64,000 nucleotides of DNA, from positions 36,453 through 100,452 of the forward strand of contig KV919051.1 in the NCBI GenBank assembly GCA_002049455.2, read 5' to 3'. The position numbers and the translations under genes are program-made. Positions 35,224 to 45,184 of this stretch are shown here, one piece after another; position 1 is the stretch's first letter, and each line of letters opens with the position of its first letter. Under the pieces are notes generated by a model. That model saw nothing but the letters and a program-made list of their open reading frames with translations, did no database searches and was not told the origin of the DNA. This DNA is from Porphyra umbilicalis (Eukaryota > Rhodophyta > Bangiophyceae > Bangiales > Bangiaceae).

Positions 35224-35515
35224 CCCCCGAGGGCGGCGTGTACGTGCTCAACTTGCAGACGCCCAACCGGCAGATTTGGGTTAGCTCCCCCGTGTCGGGG
35301 CCCGCGCGGTACGGGTGGGCGGGGCCGACGGGGGGGGGGGGGGGGGGGGGGAGGACGCCGGCTGGTACGCGTGCCGGGGGGGGGGGGGGTTGTGGGCCCT
35401 CCTCGTGCGCGAGCTGGGGGGGGGTTGGCCGTGCCGCCGGGCGCCGCGTGAGGGGTGGGGGGGGGGATCGGCCGGCAGGGCAGTGGCGGTGCGAGGGCGT
35501 TTGACGCTGGCGTGA
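34790..35515 (+). CDS. FXN: Frataxin (mitochondrial iron-sulfur assembly), frame broken at repeats
   Basis: Frataxin binds the NFS1-ISCU complex in the mitochondrial matrix and promotes Fe-S cluster assembly. The ATG at 34790 begins an Arg/Ala-rich, acid-poor leader ([17 protein letters not shown]) typical of a mitochondrial transit peptide. The conserved domain follows in pieces. [20 protein letters not shown] and [16 protein letters not shown] form the acidic first helix and first strands; [20 protein letters not shown] followed by GPARYGWAG is the hallmark frataxin signature (N-K/R-Q-IW-SSP-SGP-RY); WYACR and [10 protein letters not shown] form the C-terminal helix. The frame changes three times, each time at a simple repeat: C17 at 35001-35017, the GGC run plus C7 at 35183-35228, and G22 at 35330-35351. 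Each block is intact between the tracts, so repeat-length errors in the sequence are more likely than gene decay. The stop of the last frame is at 35513-35515. The Gly insertion before VYVLN would be unusual if real. Confidence 0.85.
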
Positions 35516-36511
35516 CCGCGGTCGTCTTTGAGGACGAAACAGCCAATGAAAGGAGAAATGTGTTTCAAGACAGACGAGGACAGACCTCAACGAGCCCCAC
35601 ACTGGCGAAAGATCCCCCGGCGCATTACAGCATATTATATTTTCCCGATACATGAGATTCTCTTGGAGTCGAGTCTCACACTAATGGTCGTTCCGCCAAA
35701 ATGTGTGGAATCAATGAAGAAAAGGAGGCGCTTTTTGTGCGTTTGATTGGCCCAGACAGCGGTCGGCTTGACTGGGGCTCACAAAATTTAGCCGGAACGA
35801 CGGTCAAGGGAATTCTGTATTTGGTCTTCCATCGTGTACAGCCTAACATTTTCAAATGCAACTGGCGAGAGAGCCTCCTATATATACTTCGTCACGACAA
35901 TCCTTGACAGCACATGTCTCGGTGCCAAGAGGTACCCAGCGAAAAGAAACGAGCTCTGTAAAGCGACGTTGCAAGACGCACGCCGTCAGCCCCACCCCGT
36001 TGTGTGCGCGTGGTGGCTGGCACCCGTTTTCCGCCGTCAAGCGCGACGTGTTCAGGCCACATCCAGACGGCGGTCTGGTACGCGGCGCACGCTGCACCCC
36101 CGACGTGCTCCCTGCCGACGCGGACGCGGTGGACAGCAGGGTGAGTGCGGCCTGCGGGTCGTGGCGGCACCGGCGGTCGTCGGTACCCCGCTTCCTCGTG
36201 GTCGTCAACTCGTCCTTGTAGGTGCCAGTGGGGGGGCGTGCTTGACGCCCTTCGTGTGGGCGCCGCGACCGTTGCCGTTGGCGTCGTGCCGTTGGTTGCT
36301 CGCATCGGCCACCACATTCGGTGGCGTTGGTGACCTTCACGCCGGCTGGGCGGTCTAATTTGTTTTCTTCGTGCTTTGTTGTACTCTCTCCACCGGGGGG
36401 TTCCCCTGCGGACTGGGGCCTGCGTGGGGTGGTTGCGTGCACGCCCCTTCCTCCTCCTACCCCCCGCCCAGCACGCCCTCACTCGCCACCCCCCGACCTC
36501 CTCACCTCACC
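35516..36511. other. Intergenic, includes a less GC-rich island
   Basis: 35530-35960 is markedly more AT-rich than its surroundings, with cattatattttcccg at about 35630. Downstream, 36160-36511 is pyrimidine-rich (cctcctcctacccc) and presumably the promoter and leader of the J-protein gene. No gene or RNA supported. Confidence 0.4.
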
Positions 36512-37882
36512 ATGGAGTCCAACCGAGACGACGCAGCGCGCTGCGTCGCGCTCGCGCGGGCGGCCATGTCGGCCAAGGACGTCCCCCGCGCGCGGCGGCT
36601 GCTGGCCAAATCCCACCGCATGTACCCGACCGAGGCCGCGGCGGCCGGCACCCCCGACGGCGACCTCCACGCCGCCCGCACCGCCGCGGAAGCGGAGCTC
36701 GTCACTGCCGGCCGCTCCGCCGCGCGCGCCGCCGCCGACGCGGACGTGGCGGCGCGGGCGGCGGAGAACCTCCGCCGCCGCCGTGCCGACGAGGCGGCCG
36801 ACGCGGCCGCACGCGCGGCCGCGCCGCCAACCCACACCCCCGAGCAGGCGACGCTGGTGCGGCGGCTGACGGTGGCCAAAACCCACTACGAGGTCATTGG
36901 GGTGGACAAGGCGGCGGTGGATGAGGATAGCCTCCGCCGCGCCTACCGGCGGCTCGCCCTCAAGGTGCACCCAGACAAGAACCCGGCGCCGGGGGCAGAG
37001 GCGGCCTTTCAAAAGCTCACCACCGCCTATGAGGTGCTCTCCGATCCAACCCGGCGGGCCGCGTACGACCTCCACGGGGACGCGGCGGAGAATGGGTCGG
37101 CGCGGTCCGGCGCGTCTGCGGCGTCGCCGTTTGGGATGGGCGGGGGGATGCGCGGCGGCGGCGGGAGCGATCCCTTTGCAGACCTCATGGCCGAACTCTT
37201 CCGCCAACAAACGGCGGGGGGAGGGGGGCAGCGGCGGGGACCCCGCCGGAGGGCGGGCGGCGGCGTCCACATGGGCGGCGGTGGCGTCGGCATGGACGAC
37301 ACGGACTTTCTCTCGTGGCTCTTTGCGGAGCAGGGGGGCGGGCGGGGGCGCCAACGGGCGGCGGGGCCTGGCAATCGCGGCGGGAGGAGAGCGCACGCGC
37401 GGCGGCAGGCGGGTGGCGCGGCGGCCGCCGACGAGCAGTGGACGTTTAGCTCCTTCTCCTTGTGGGCGGTGATCCTCGCCGTCCTCTTTTGGCTATTTGT
37501 CGGCGGCGGCTTGGGCACGACGCACCCGGTGGCCCTCCGCCCGACGCACACCATGCCCGTGCAGCGGCTGACGCCCAACGCGGGGGTGCCCTTCTACACG
37601 GCCTCTGATTGGCCACCGCACGACATGAACCGGGCGACGGTCCGCAAGTGGCTCCGGTGGGTCGAAGTCGAGACGCTCGACGGCCACCTCGTGCGGTGCC
37701 GGGAGGAGCTCGACCGGCGCGCCCAGCTGCAAGCCGAGTCCCACCGCATCTTTGTGTATGGCCAAGCGCAGCGGCGGCAGTTTGCGGACAAGGCGGCGGC
37801 CATGCCGATGCGGTTCTGCAAAAAGTACGAGGCGCTGCGGGTGGCAATGGGCGAGCGCAACCGCTCCCCATACACTGGCTAG
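36512..37882 (+). CDS. ER-membrane J-domain co-chaperone (DNAJB12/14-like)
   Basis: An intronless frame of 456 residues. Residues 1-115 form an Ala-rich helical segment starting MESNRDDAARCVALARAAMS, the type of N-terminus seen in DNAJB12/DNAJB14 (multiplying and preserving small helical repeats such as AKDVPRARRLLAKSHRMYP). The J domain spans about residues 124-190 (THYEVIGVDKAA, HPD at 153-155, ending in DPTRRAAYDLHG). A Gly-rich region with GGMRGGGGSDPFADLMAELF follows. A single membrane segment (about residues 318-336, WAVILAVLFWLFVGGGLG) precedes a DUF1977-like C-terminal domain ending CKKYEALRVAMGE. Such proteins sit in the ER membrane with the J domain in the cytosol and recruit Hsp70 for ER-associated degradation. 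The ATG is the first in frame after a pyrimidine-rich leader. The assignment to the DNAJB12/14 type rests on the domain order; the location is inferred from the family. Confidence 0.88.
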   Translation: MESNRDDAARCVALARAAMSAKDVPRARRLLAKSHRMYPTEAAAAGTPDGDLHAARTAAEAELVTAGRSAARAAADADVAARAAENLRRRRADEAADAAARAAAPPTHTPEQATLVRRLTVAKTHYEVIGVDKAAVDEDSLRRAYRRLALKVHPDKNPAPGAEAAFQKLTTAYEVLSDPTRRAAYDLHGDAAENGSARSGASAASPFGMGGGMRGGGGSDPFADLMAELFRQQTAGGGGQRRGPRRRAGGGVHMGGGGVGMDDTDFLSWLFAEQGGGRGRQRAAGPGNRGGRRAHARRQAGGAAAADEQWTFSSFSLWAVILAVLFWLFVGGGLGTTHPVALRPTHTMPVQRLTPNAGVPFYTASDWPPHDMNRATVRKWLRWVEVETLDGHLVRCREELDRRAQLQAESHRIFVYGQAQRRQFADKAAAMPMRFCKKYEALRVAMGERNRSPYTG

Positions 37883-39074
37883 GCGGGGGTGGTGCACGGG
37901 GGACGTGTGCGGGAGCTGCCGCGCGCGCGGTGGGCTGTTAGGTTTGGCTGTGGCGGCAGCCGCGGCTGGTCGGTCGCAGGGGTGTTGGCGACTTCGCGGC
38001 GGCGCTAGGGCGGCGGGTGTGAGGCGCGGCGCCGCGCCCCTGTGGACTTCTCCCCTTGTGGGTGCAGTTGGCCGTCCGGGCATGTCAGCCGCTGTGGTGG
38101 TTGCTCGACGTGGTGCGGCCGTGCTGCGCATTGCCGTCGTGGAATCCGGCCACGCCTGCTGCACGCACTGCATAGTTGATAAAGCACATACCACAGCGCT
38201 GTCTGCTGTTGTCTACCATATGCCTGGCGGGAACGACCTTTGATGAGGGTTGTTGACTATGAGGGCTAATGCCGGAAAGTAAGCGCCACAGCCGTGGAGC
38301 CGCGTATCCATTCGTCAACCTCTTGTTGAGGAGACCGAGTCGCCAAGCCGCGGCCAAGCTCAACTGTCCGTCACCACGTGTGACACAGTGCAAAAATAGC
38401 AGGTTTATGAACTTGTGGACGTACATACGTGCAGCTCGAGTTTGGCCACTGGTATGCTAGCCGCCTTGTCGAGTAGTTGCGAGAGACACACAACTCTCAC
38501 CCCTATGTCGTGTCTTTCCTTTCCAGATGTGAATCTTCACCAAGGAAGCACAGACAGGAACATGCAGCTGCTGGCAAATGGATGTCTGATTGCCTTTTCG
38601 GACAGCCCTGCCACCGGTGTCGCGTGGATGCTTCTGTAAGCCCGCGAGCAGCGTGGACTGATGATGGCTGGATTGGTGCCGCCACCGCACGAGCCTGCAC
38701 TACCGACGTGCCGGCGTCGCGCTGACCATCTCCTTCCCCCTCTTTTTTTTCTGGCAATGCCGTTGCCCCAACGCCCTTATTATTCCCCTACCTACGCTAC
38801 TGCTGCTACCTGATGCTATCGGTCTCTTTGACGGTTTGGTGACGTCGGTCTTCGTCGTCCTCAGGTCCTGTGGTTGAGCTGTCAGTGTCGCGCGCGTCGA
38901 CAGTTTGCCCGCTGGTACTGGGGGCATCCACTTTTGTCCTGTGGTCTCCATCGTTCTTGTATCCACTGCGCCTTTTCGGAGCTGCGCCTTGGGTGGTATT
39001 TTCGGTGTTGCTTTGTCCCGACGGCCCGGGTTGCCCTTCTTTTCATCCGTCCTCCACCCGCCGGCCGAGCAGCC
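37883..39074. other. Intergenic, no gene seen
   Basis: Mixed-composition spacer between the J-protein and the STRAP gene. A pyrimidine-rich run (tcttttttttctgg) at about 38740 and T-rich leader sequence near 39000-39060 probably belong to the STRAP promoter and 5' UTR. No supported gene. Confidence 0.4.
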
Positions 39075-40076
39075 ATGGCTACCCCCGCTGCGATCCAGCA
39101 GCTCCCGCTTGTGTGCCCTGGCCACAACCGTGGTGTTGTGGAGCTCAACTATAGCGGCACCACCCCCGATGGCGTCTTCTTCATCTCGGCTTGCCTCGAC
39201 GGCAAGCCGATGCTCCGCGACGGCGTGTCGGGGGACTGGATCGGCACATTTGACGGCCACAAGGGCGCGGTTTGGTCTGCCGCCATCACCCCGGACGCCA
39301 CGCTCGCGGCGACGGGGGCGGCCGACTTCACGGCCCGCCTGTGGGATGCCTTGACTGGCGATTCGCTGGCGGTGCTGCCGCAGGCCCACATTTGCAAGTC
39401 CGTCTCCTTCTCGTCCACCGCTGACCGGCTTCTGACAGCGGGCGCTATGGCCGCCATCAGCGTGTATGACGTGGCGCTGGGCGTTGCGCCTCCGCTGTCC
39501 ACCCTCACGGACGGGGAGTTGGCTGCGGGCACCAAGCCGCCGGGCGTCAAGTTTGTGCGCTATGTCGGTACCTCCCCGCACTCGGTGGTATCGGCGTCCA
39601 ACTCGCCGCGCGACGCCTTCCTCTGCACTTGGGACGTGCGCACGGGCGGGGCACCGACGGGCCGCCTGGAGTTGACCGCAGGCGTGCGCTCCGCCGAACT
39701 GTGCGCCGACGGCACGACGCTGGTGGTGGTCACCGACGACTCCAAGGTGCACGTCCTGGACGCGTCGACGGGGGCGGTGCTGCGGGAGCCGCTGCAGGTG
39801 GCGGAGGCGACCGAGTCGGCGAGCCTCCAGCTCCCCGGCCGCAAGCGCCTCGTGACGGGCGGCCGTGACTTGGAGGTGCACGCGTACGACTATGAGACGG
39901 GGGCGGAGTTGGAGAGCCTCCGCGGCCACCACGGGCCCGTGTGGGCGGTGCGGCACGCGCCCGACGGGGAGACGTTTGCGTCGGGCAGCGACGACGCGAC
40001 GGTGCGCATTTGGCGGAGCAACCCGCAGCCCAATTGCGGGGCGGCCGCGGGTGGCGCGACCAATGGGGGTGCGTAG
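39075..40076 (+). CDS. STRAP: STRAP/UNRIP WD40-repeat protein
   Basis: An intronless 333-residue WD40 protein, the normal length for STRAP (unrip). Strong family blocks are visible: LPLVCPGHNRGVVELNYSG near the N-terminus, then FFISACLDGKPMLRDGVSGD, WIGTFDGHKGAVW, ATGAADFTARLWDALTGD, and at the end YDYETGAELESLRGHHGPVW and FASGSDDATVRIWRS. In animals STRAP binds the SMN complex (via Gemin proteins) in snRNP assembly, associates with Unr in translation control and modulates TGF-beta signalling. A role in snRNP assembly is the most likely one to apply in an alga, by family inference. Seven blades can be counted roughly, with the third to fifth more divergent. The ATG lies in a good context (gccatggct) and starts right before the conserved block. 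The gene converges with the RD-rich protein gene, 406 bp apart. Confidence 0.93.
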   Translation: MATPAAIQQLPLVCPGHNRGVVELNYSGTTPDGVFFISACLDGKPMLRDGVSGDWIGTFDGHKGAVWSAAITPDATLAATGAADFTARLWDALTGDSLAVLPQAHICKSVSFSSTADRLLTAGAMAAISVYDVALGVAPPLSTLTDGELAAGTKPPGVKFVRYVGTSPHSVVSASNSPRDAFLCTWDVRTGGAPTGRLELTAGVRSAELCADGTTLVVVTDDSKVHVLDASTGAVLREPLQVAEATESASLQLPGRKRLVTGGRDLEVHAYDYETGAELESLRGHHGPVWAVRHAPDGETFASGSDDATVRIWRSNPQPNCGAAAGGATNGGA

Positions 40077-40482
40077 AGCGCCGGTACCAGACGGACCCCG
40101 GCGTTTTCAACGGAACCGATGTACTCGCTGCGCGGCGAACGTCGTCGGCAGGCCATTACTCCCCAAGCCTGGCGCGTGGCGCGCCCGCAAGGGGGTTGAT
40201 GGTCGCGGCGGCAAGGCTGCGCGGATGGCCCGGCCCCAGGTGGGGGCGAGGAGGGATTGCACTGGACACAACTCATGTTGGGCGGTTGGTGCTTGCATGG
40301 CAGCGTGGCCACGCCACAAAGATGATGGAACCGTGCATGTGTACACGTTTACAGCGGGTGCTTGTGCTTATTCGTGTGTGAGTACGTGGATGTGTGCGTG
40401 TGAGTGTAGCGGCGTGGCGTGTGTTGTCCATCAAGCAAAACCATGACCGGACGGGGCACCCCACCCCTTCCCGACCCCACCT
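40077..40482. other. Convergent 3' intergenic region
   Basis: Holds the 3' ends of the STRAP gene (plus) and the RD-rich protein gene (minus). GT-rich sequence (gtgtgtgagtacgtggatgt) at about 40373-40392. No gene seen. Confidence 0.4.
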
Positions 40483-43400
40483 CTATGATACGTTGCATTC
40501 TTGCCCGACGTCGTCGACGTGCATCTTGGCCAGGTTGTCGTTGTAAGAAACGGCCGAAGCTAAGCGCTCCGCGATGGCTGCGGCCGCCCTGGCCATCTCG
40601 GGCGTCAGGCTGATGCCTGAACCCGACGCCACCGCCGCGTCGAGTGCCCGCCGGAGCACCATGATTTCTCGCTGACCGCTGCTCAGCTGCAGCATGGCAA
40701 ACATCCGGGCGTGACCCTTGGCAATGATCTTGCGGAAGAAGGCCGTCTCCTCATCCGACGTTGCCGCTGCAATCTGCTGCTTGCACCACGTCGACACCAA
40801 GAAGCGGTAGCTGCCAATAGCATCCTGGCGCAGGCGCTCTCCTTCGCCAGACACCCGATTGCAGCGGGTGACGGCCCGAAAGCGGGCCTCCTTGGCGTGA
40901 CACACGTCCAGAAAGCGCAAGGCGGCGGCGCGTGAGAGCTTTGCGGCATGTGCCCTTGCGTCACGAATGGCGGCGCCGCTGGTGCCATTCGCGGCTGCAG
41001 CGGTGGCCGCCGCCCGCGCCCGCTCCAGCTGTTCCACCAGCTCTTGGTAGGAATGAAAGGCGGTCGACTCCCGAGCCGCCAGGCCGGGCAGCGCCGCCGC
41101 GCCGGGGCCCGCCCGCCCGGTTGGCTCCGCCAGATCCCCAGATGCTTGCGCGCCAAGGCTGCCGTTGTTGCTGTGGGCGGCGCCCGCCGGACCACCCCCC
41201 GCACCACTAGCGCCTCCGCCGCTGCCGCCGCCGCCGCCATTGCCACCACTCATGCCGCCACCGGCGGGCGTGGAGAGAGGGCGTGGTGGCCGCAGGGGTG
41301 GCGGGGGGGCCTGTCCCTTGGAGCGGGGAGGAGGCGGCGCTTGCGCGGCGGGCGGGGTGATGGTTCTCGGCACTGGCGGGCTGATGGTCCGCCGCTCGGG
41401 GGGCGGCACGCCCGCCTTGGCAGCGCCCGCCCGCCCAGCGGTCGGCCGCAATGGCGACGGTGTCACTGGTGGGCCTCCCCCCGTTGGCGTCCCCGCCGCG
41501 GCGGCGGCGCCGCCCACACCGCTCGCCCCGCCAGCGTCTGACGCCACCGACCGACGGTCGCGGTCGCGGAAGCGGTCGCCGTCCCGGTCCCGCTTGCGGT
41601 CCCGGCCGCTCGGCCGCTCCCCCGCCTCCGCGTCCCGCTCCCGGTCGCCGTCGCGCGGCCGACCTGGCGCGCCGTCCCGCTCACGCACGCGGCCACGGCT
41701 GCTGCCGCCATCGGGTACTTCGGGCTCGATGCTCTCCCGACCGCGGTCGCGGTCGCGCGCAGACGATGGGGGCAAGGCAGAGCCTTCGCGGCTCGCCCGC
41801 GCCTCCCGCCCGCGGCGTGGACGGTCGCGGTCCCTTTCCCGCTCGCGGTCCCTGTCCCGCTCGCGCGGTTCCCGGTCGCGGTCTCGGTCCCGATCACGGT
41901 CCCGGTCCCGTTCCCGTTCCCGCCGGTCGCGCTCACGGTCGCGGTCGCGCTCGCGCTCACGGTCGCGGCCGCGGCCGCTGCCACGCTCCCGCTCCCGGTC
42001 CCGGTCCCCATCCCGGCCGCGGTCGCGCTCGGAGCGGTCGCGGTCGCCGCGGTCGCCGCGGTCGCGGTCGCGGTCGCGGCGGGAGCCCGGCGACGATGGC
42101 GGCGGGCGCTCGCTGCCCGCCCGTCCGTCTACGCTGCCGGTACCGTCACGGTCCTTGACCGCGCTGCCGGCGCGGGCCACAACCGCGAGAACCTCGACCG
42201 ACGCGGACCGCCGGGGGGTGGCGGCGCCCCTGCTGCTGCTGCCGCGCGCCTCCCGCGTATCCCGCTCACGATCAGCCGAGTCGCGACTGCGGGGGACGCG
42301 CGCTTCGTGCTCCTTACTGTCCCTCTCGTCGCCGCCGCCGTCACGATCCAGCCGAGCGCGCGGGGCATCGCGCAAGCGCTCAATGGAGCGGTGTCCTGGG
42401 GAGGGGGACCTACGAGACCGCCGCCGTCCGAGGATGGATGGTGGTTCGGCACGGCCACCGTCGCCACGGCTCCCTGGCCCATCCCATAAAGGTGGTGGTG
42501 GCTCCCGGCTGTCGCGACCACCAGCTTCTGCCGCATGCGCCGGCGTCACCGCCGCCATAGGGCTCCCGCCTCTGTCAATGGAAGAGGCCTTGGTGGCGTG
42601 CGAGGGCTTGTCTGCCGCATCCCTTCGGCTAAGATGCCGCAAGCCCGTCCGCCCGCTACCGGGCAGCGTCGCTGCAGCATCCGCACGTGTTTTGGCCGCC
42701 GACCCGCTTGTTGGGGCGTCCCCGTCGCGGTCCGCAAACGCCTTGAAGCCCGCAGGCGATGTTTTGGACTTTTTGGCCACGTGCTCCGTCGCTGCCACCG
42801 CGGCCGCGGCGGTGATGGAAGCCGCGGCGAGTGCCGGCGGTGGTACGGTGGTTGGCCTCGACCACGGCGGATCGACGCCCCCACCCCGACCGACCCGGCC
42901 AAGCCCGACGGGTGGGGGTGACCGGGAGCCCCGCTCGCGCGCACCACTGGCAGTCCGCCCAATGGAACGGAGAGCTTCTTTGCCCCGCGGAGACGCATCC
43001 GGTCCGACAGGGCGCAGGCGCTCCAAGCCACGGGGCACCTTGGCATCGCTCGCGACCGCCGCCAGAGCGTCCACGTCCATCGCCGTCCCAGCGGCGGCCG
43101 AAGAACCGCCATAGGCGGGCTCTGCCGATGGGTCCCGCGGCGGCTTGCCCCTGAGCTTGGCGGGCGAGATGCCCCGCGGCAGGGGCGCCGGGGAAAAGCC
43201 CCGCGGCGGCGCGGGCGACACCCCTCGTGGCGGCGCGGGCGCCACGCCCTGCCGCCTCGTCGGGGAGAGCACCCGTGGCTCAAAGGGTCTCAGCAAGGGC
43301 GCGTCGCCCACCGCCTTGGCCGGGGACAGGCCCGCCATGTCGCCTGGGTCGGGGCGGCGTGGATCAGGCACGCCCCCTCTCGGTTTGCCACCCACCGGCA

Positions 43401-44213
43401 GCAGCACTGGTAGCGGCCGCGGCTCCCCAAGCATCCGCACAGGCGGCGAGGCGGCCACGGAGCTGTGGGGTGACAAGGACAGGCGGCGGATCTTGGACGG
43501 CCGGGGCGGGAGCGCCGGCTCCAGCGCCCCGACCGTACCAACCACGTCCACACACAGGGCGCTCAAGTCGCGGAGGAAGTCGGGCCCGCCACCACCGCCA
43601 GCGGGGGCGCCGCCGTCCGCCAGGCCGTCCCCGCCGCCGCGCTCTGTCCGCGTACCGTCGGGGCTACGGGAACGGGACAGAACGGGAGAGTGCGAGACGG
43701 CGCTGCCAGCGGCCGCTAGGGGGGGCGGCGGGCCGCCAAACGATGGGGGGAGGGGCGGCTTGCGGCGGGTGCTGCGAAGGTTGGGCGACAGCGGAGACGT
43801 CCCTAGGATGGTGGACAGGGACGGCTGCTCGGGGTGGGGGGGGGGGAGGGTCGTCCGTACGGATGGGGAGCGAGGGAATCAGCAAGCGCCATCCCAAACC
43901 ACACACAAGCAGCAGGGACAAGGAAGAGTGCGTTGTGAGTCGGCTGTATCGAGGCAACACCAACGTAGACGCACGGACGCCAAGGCGCATGAAACAGTCG
44001 ACGTTCACGTCCTGAACCCTAAAACAGCGGCACCCCCCACCCAACAGGCGGCCCCAACTCAACAGCACAAACACAAGCGCTTTGCTAGAGCCCCGACCAC
44101 AGCCGACAGCACGGCAGCGGCCAGGACGGCGCACGTACCATAAAGTTTTGGAGCGCAGCCGGGAGCCCATCAACGTCCATCCCCTCCCCCGTCGATGGGG
44201 CCGGTGGAGGCAT
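40483..44213 (-). CDS. Arg-Asp/Arg-Glu dipeptide-rich nuclear-type protein
   Basis: Exon 1 (44213-44139) encodes MPPPAPSTGEGMDVDGLPAA plus LQNFM; a gtacgt donor and a C-rich ccgagcag acceptor lead to exon 2 (43824-40483), giving about 1138 residues (or 1127 if the second ATG at 44180 is used). The N-terminal half has SP/RSP motifs and repeated proline-glycine phrases (APPRGVSPAPPRGFSPAP), a lysine-rich potential nuclear signal (EHVAKKSKTSPAG) and many RS/SP sites. At about 42320-41560 the protein is almost only alternating Arg with Asp or Glu (runs like RDRDRDRDRDRE). The last about 170 residues are ordered and helical (FHSYQELVEQLERARAAATA, RFLDVCHAKEARFRAVTRCN, SYRFLVSTWCKQQI) and should be the functional domain. 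RD/RE-rich tracts are typical of splicing and mRNA-processing proteins (for example U1-70K, RED, NELF-E). I do not recognise the C-terminal domain, so no specific function is claimed. Confidence 0.75.
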
Positions 44214-45184
44214 CCCCGCCGGCGGCTGGCGGGCGAGCCCATTTCGCCGCCGCGAGGGGGGGTGTGGGGGCATCGCCGGCCGCCCCGTCCGCGGCGGGCG
44301 ACCGCCGACGCGGCACTCACAGCCAACCGCGCCACGAGGCGGGCGCGCCCCTGCAGGGCGCCAGCATCGGCAACGCGCAACCACAGACGTGCAGCGGGGC
44401 CCGCGGGGGGGAGGTGCGGACACCCCACAGACCGACACAAAAATCACAGCGGGGGGCGGGCCGCGTCCCGCAATGCCCCACCGCGCGTCTCCAGGGGGCC
44501 AAGCGACGAGAAGGGCAGGGCGGGGAAAGGAGGGGAAGCGTACGGTCGCTCCCAACACGTAGGCGGCGCGCAAACGTGACGGGGGCCACGCCGTCGCGCG
44601 GAGGTTGGTGGGCGGGCGGGGGGGGGGGGAGCGGCGGGCGAACAACGGTGACGTGGGCCGGACGCAGCACCCGCGAGCGCCTCTGCCTCTGCGTGGGGGG
44701 GGTCCACGCCTAGTTAAGGTGACTCTTACGGGTCTGAGCATTACACACGACAGAGCTGCAACGTGCTAAAATACCACTGGTCGAGGGCGATTTGGGACGC
44801 GTCCCAATTTTATAGGCCTTCAATGCCCCTGTGAGAGGGGTGGCTGACCGGAGAGGATGAGCAATGGATTGAGCCGTGATCCGCCGGATCACGTGTTGCC
44901 CGCGTTTTTTTGCCCGCTCGTTTCCACGCCGGTCGCCTGCAGGCGTTCCAGAGGCCCCCGAGCCCATACGATCGCCGACTGGTTGTCTTCCTGCTGTGGA
45001 GGGGTGCAATATGGCGGACGACGATGGAGACCGGATGTAAGTGCGACCGTTTTGTGAGGAGCAGCCCGCAGCGGAGCGGGGGGAGGGGGGGGGAGCGGCT
45101 GGGTCCTGCAGACTGCAACAGAGACACTCACATTTTCCGCGTACTATCTACTTACCCCCCCCCCCTTTTTTCTGGTTATTGTGA
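44214..45184. other. Divergent intergenic region
   Basis: Lies between the RD-rich gene (minus) and the transposase-like gene (plus). The left part is very GC-rich. From about 44710 to 45180 the composition is more even, with aaaataccactggtcgag near 44768 and a C tract followed by ttttttctgg just before the transposase ATG. The composition change near 44710 may mark the left edge of the mobile element, but I found no terminal inverted repeat. Confidence 0.4.

Noticed and set aside
41165-43114. A 649-codon plus-strand RS-rich frame opposite the RD-rich gene
   Set aside because: The Arg/Ser repeats are the antisense reading of RD/RE codons; the minus strand has the coherent exon structure and ordered C-terminal domain.
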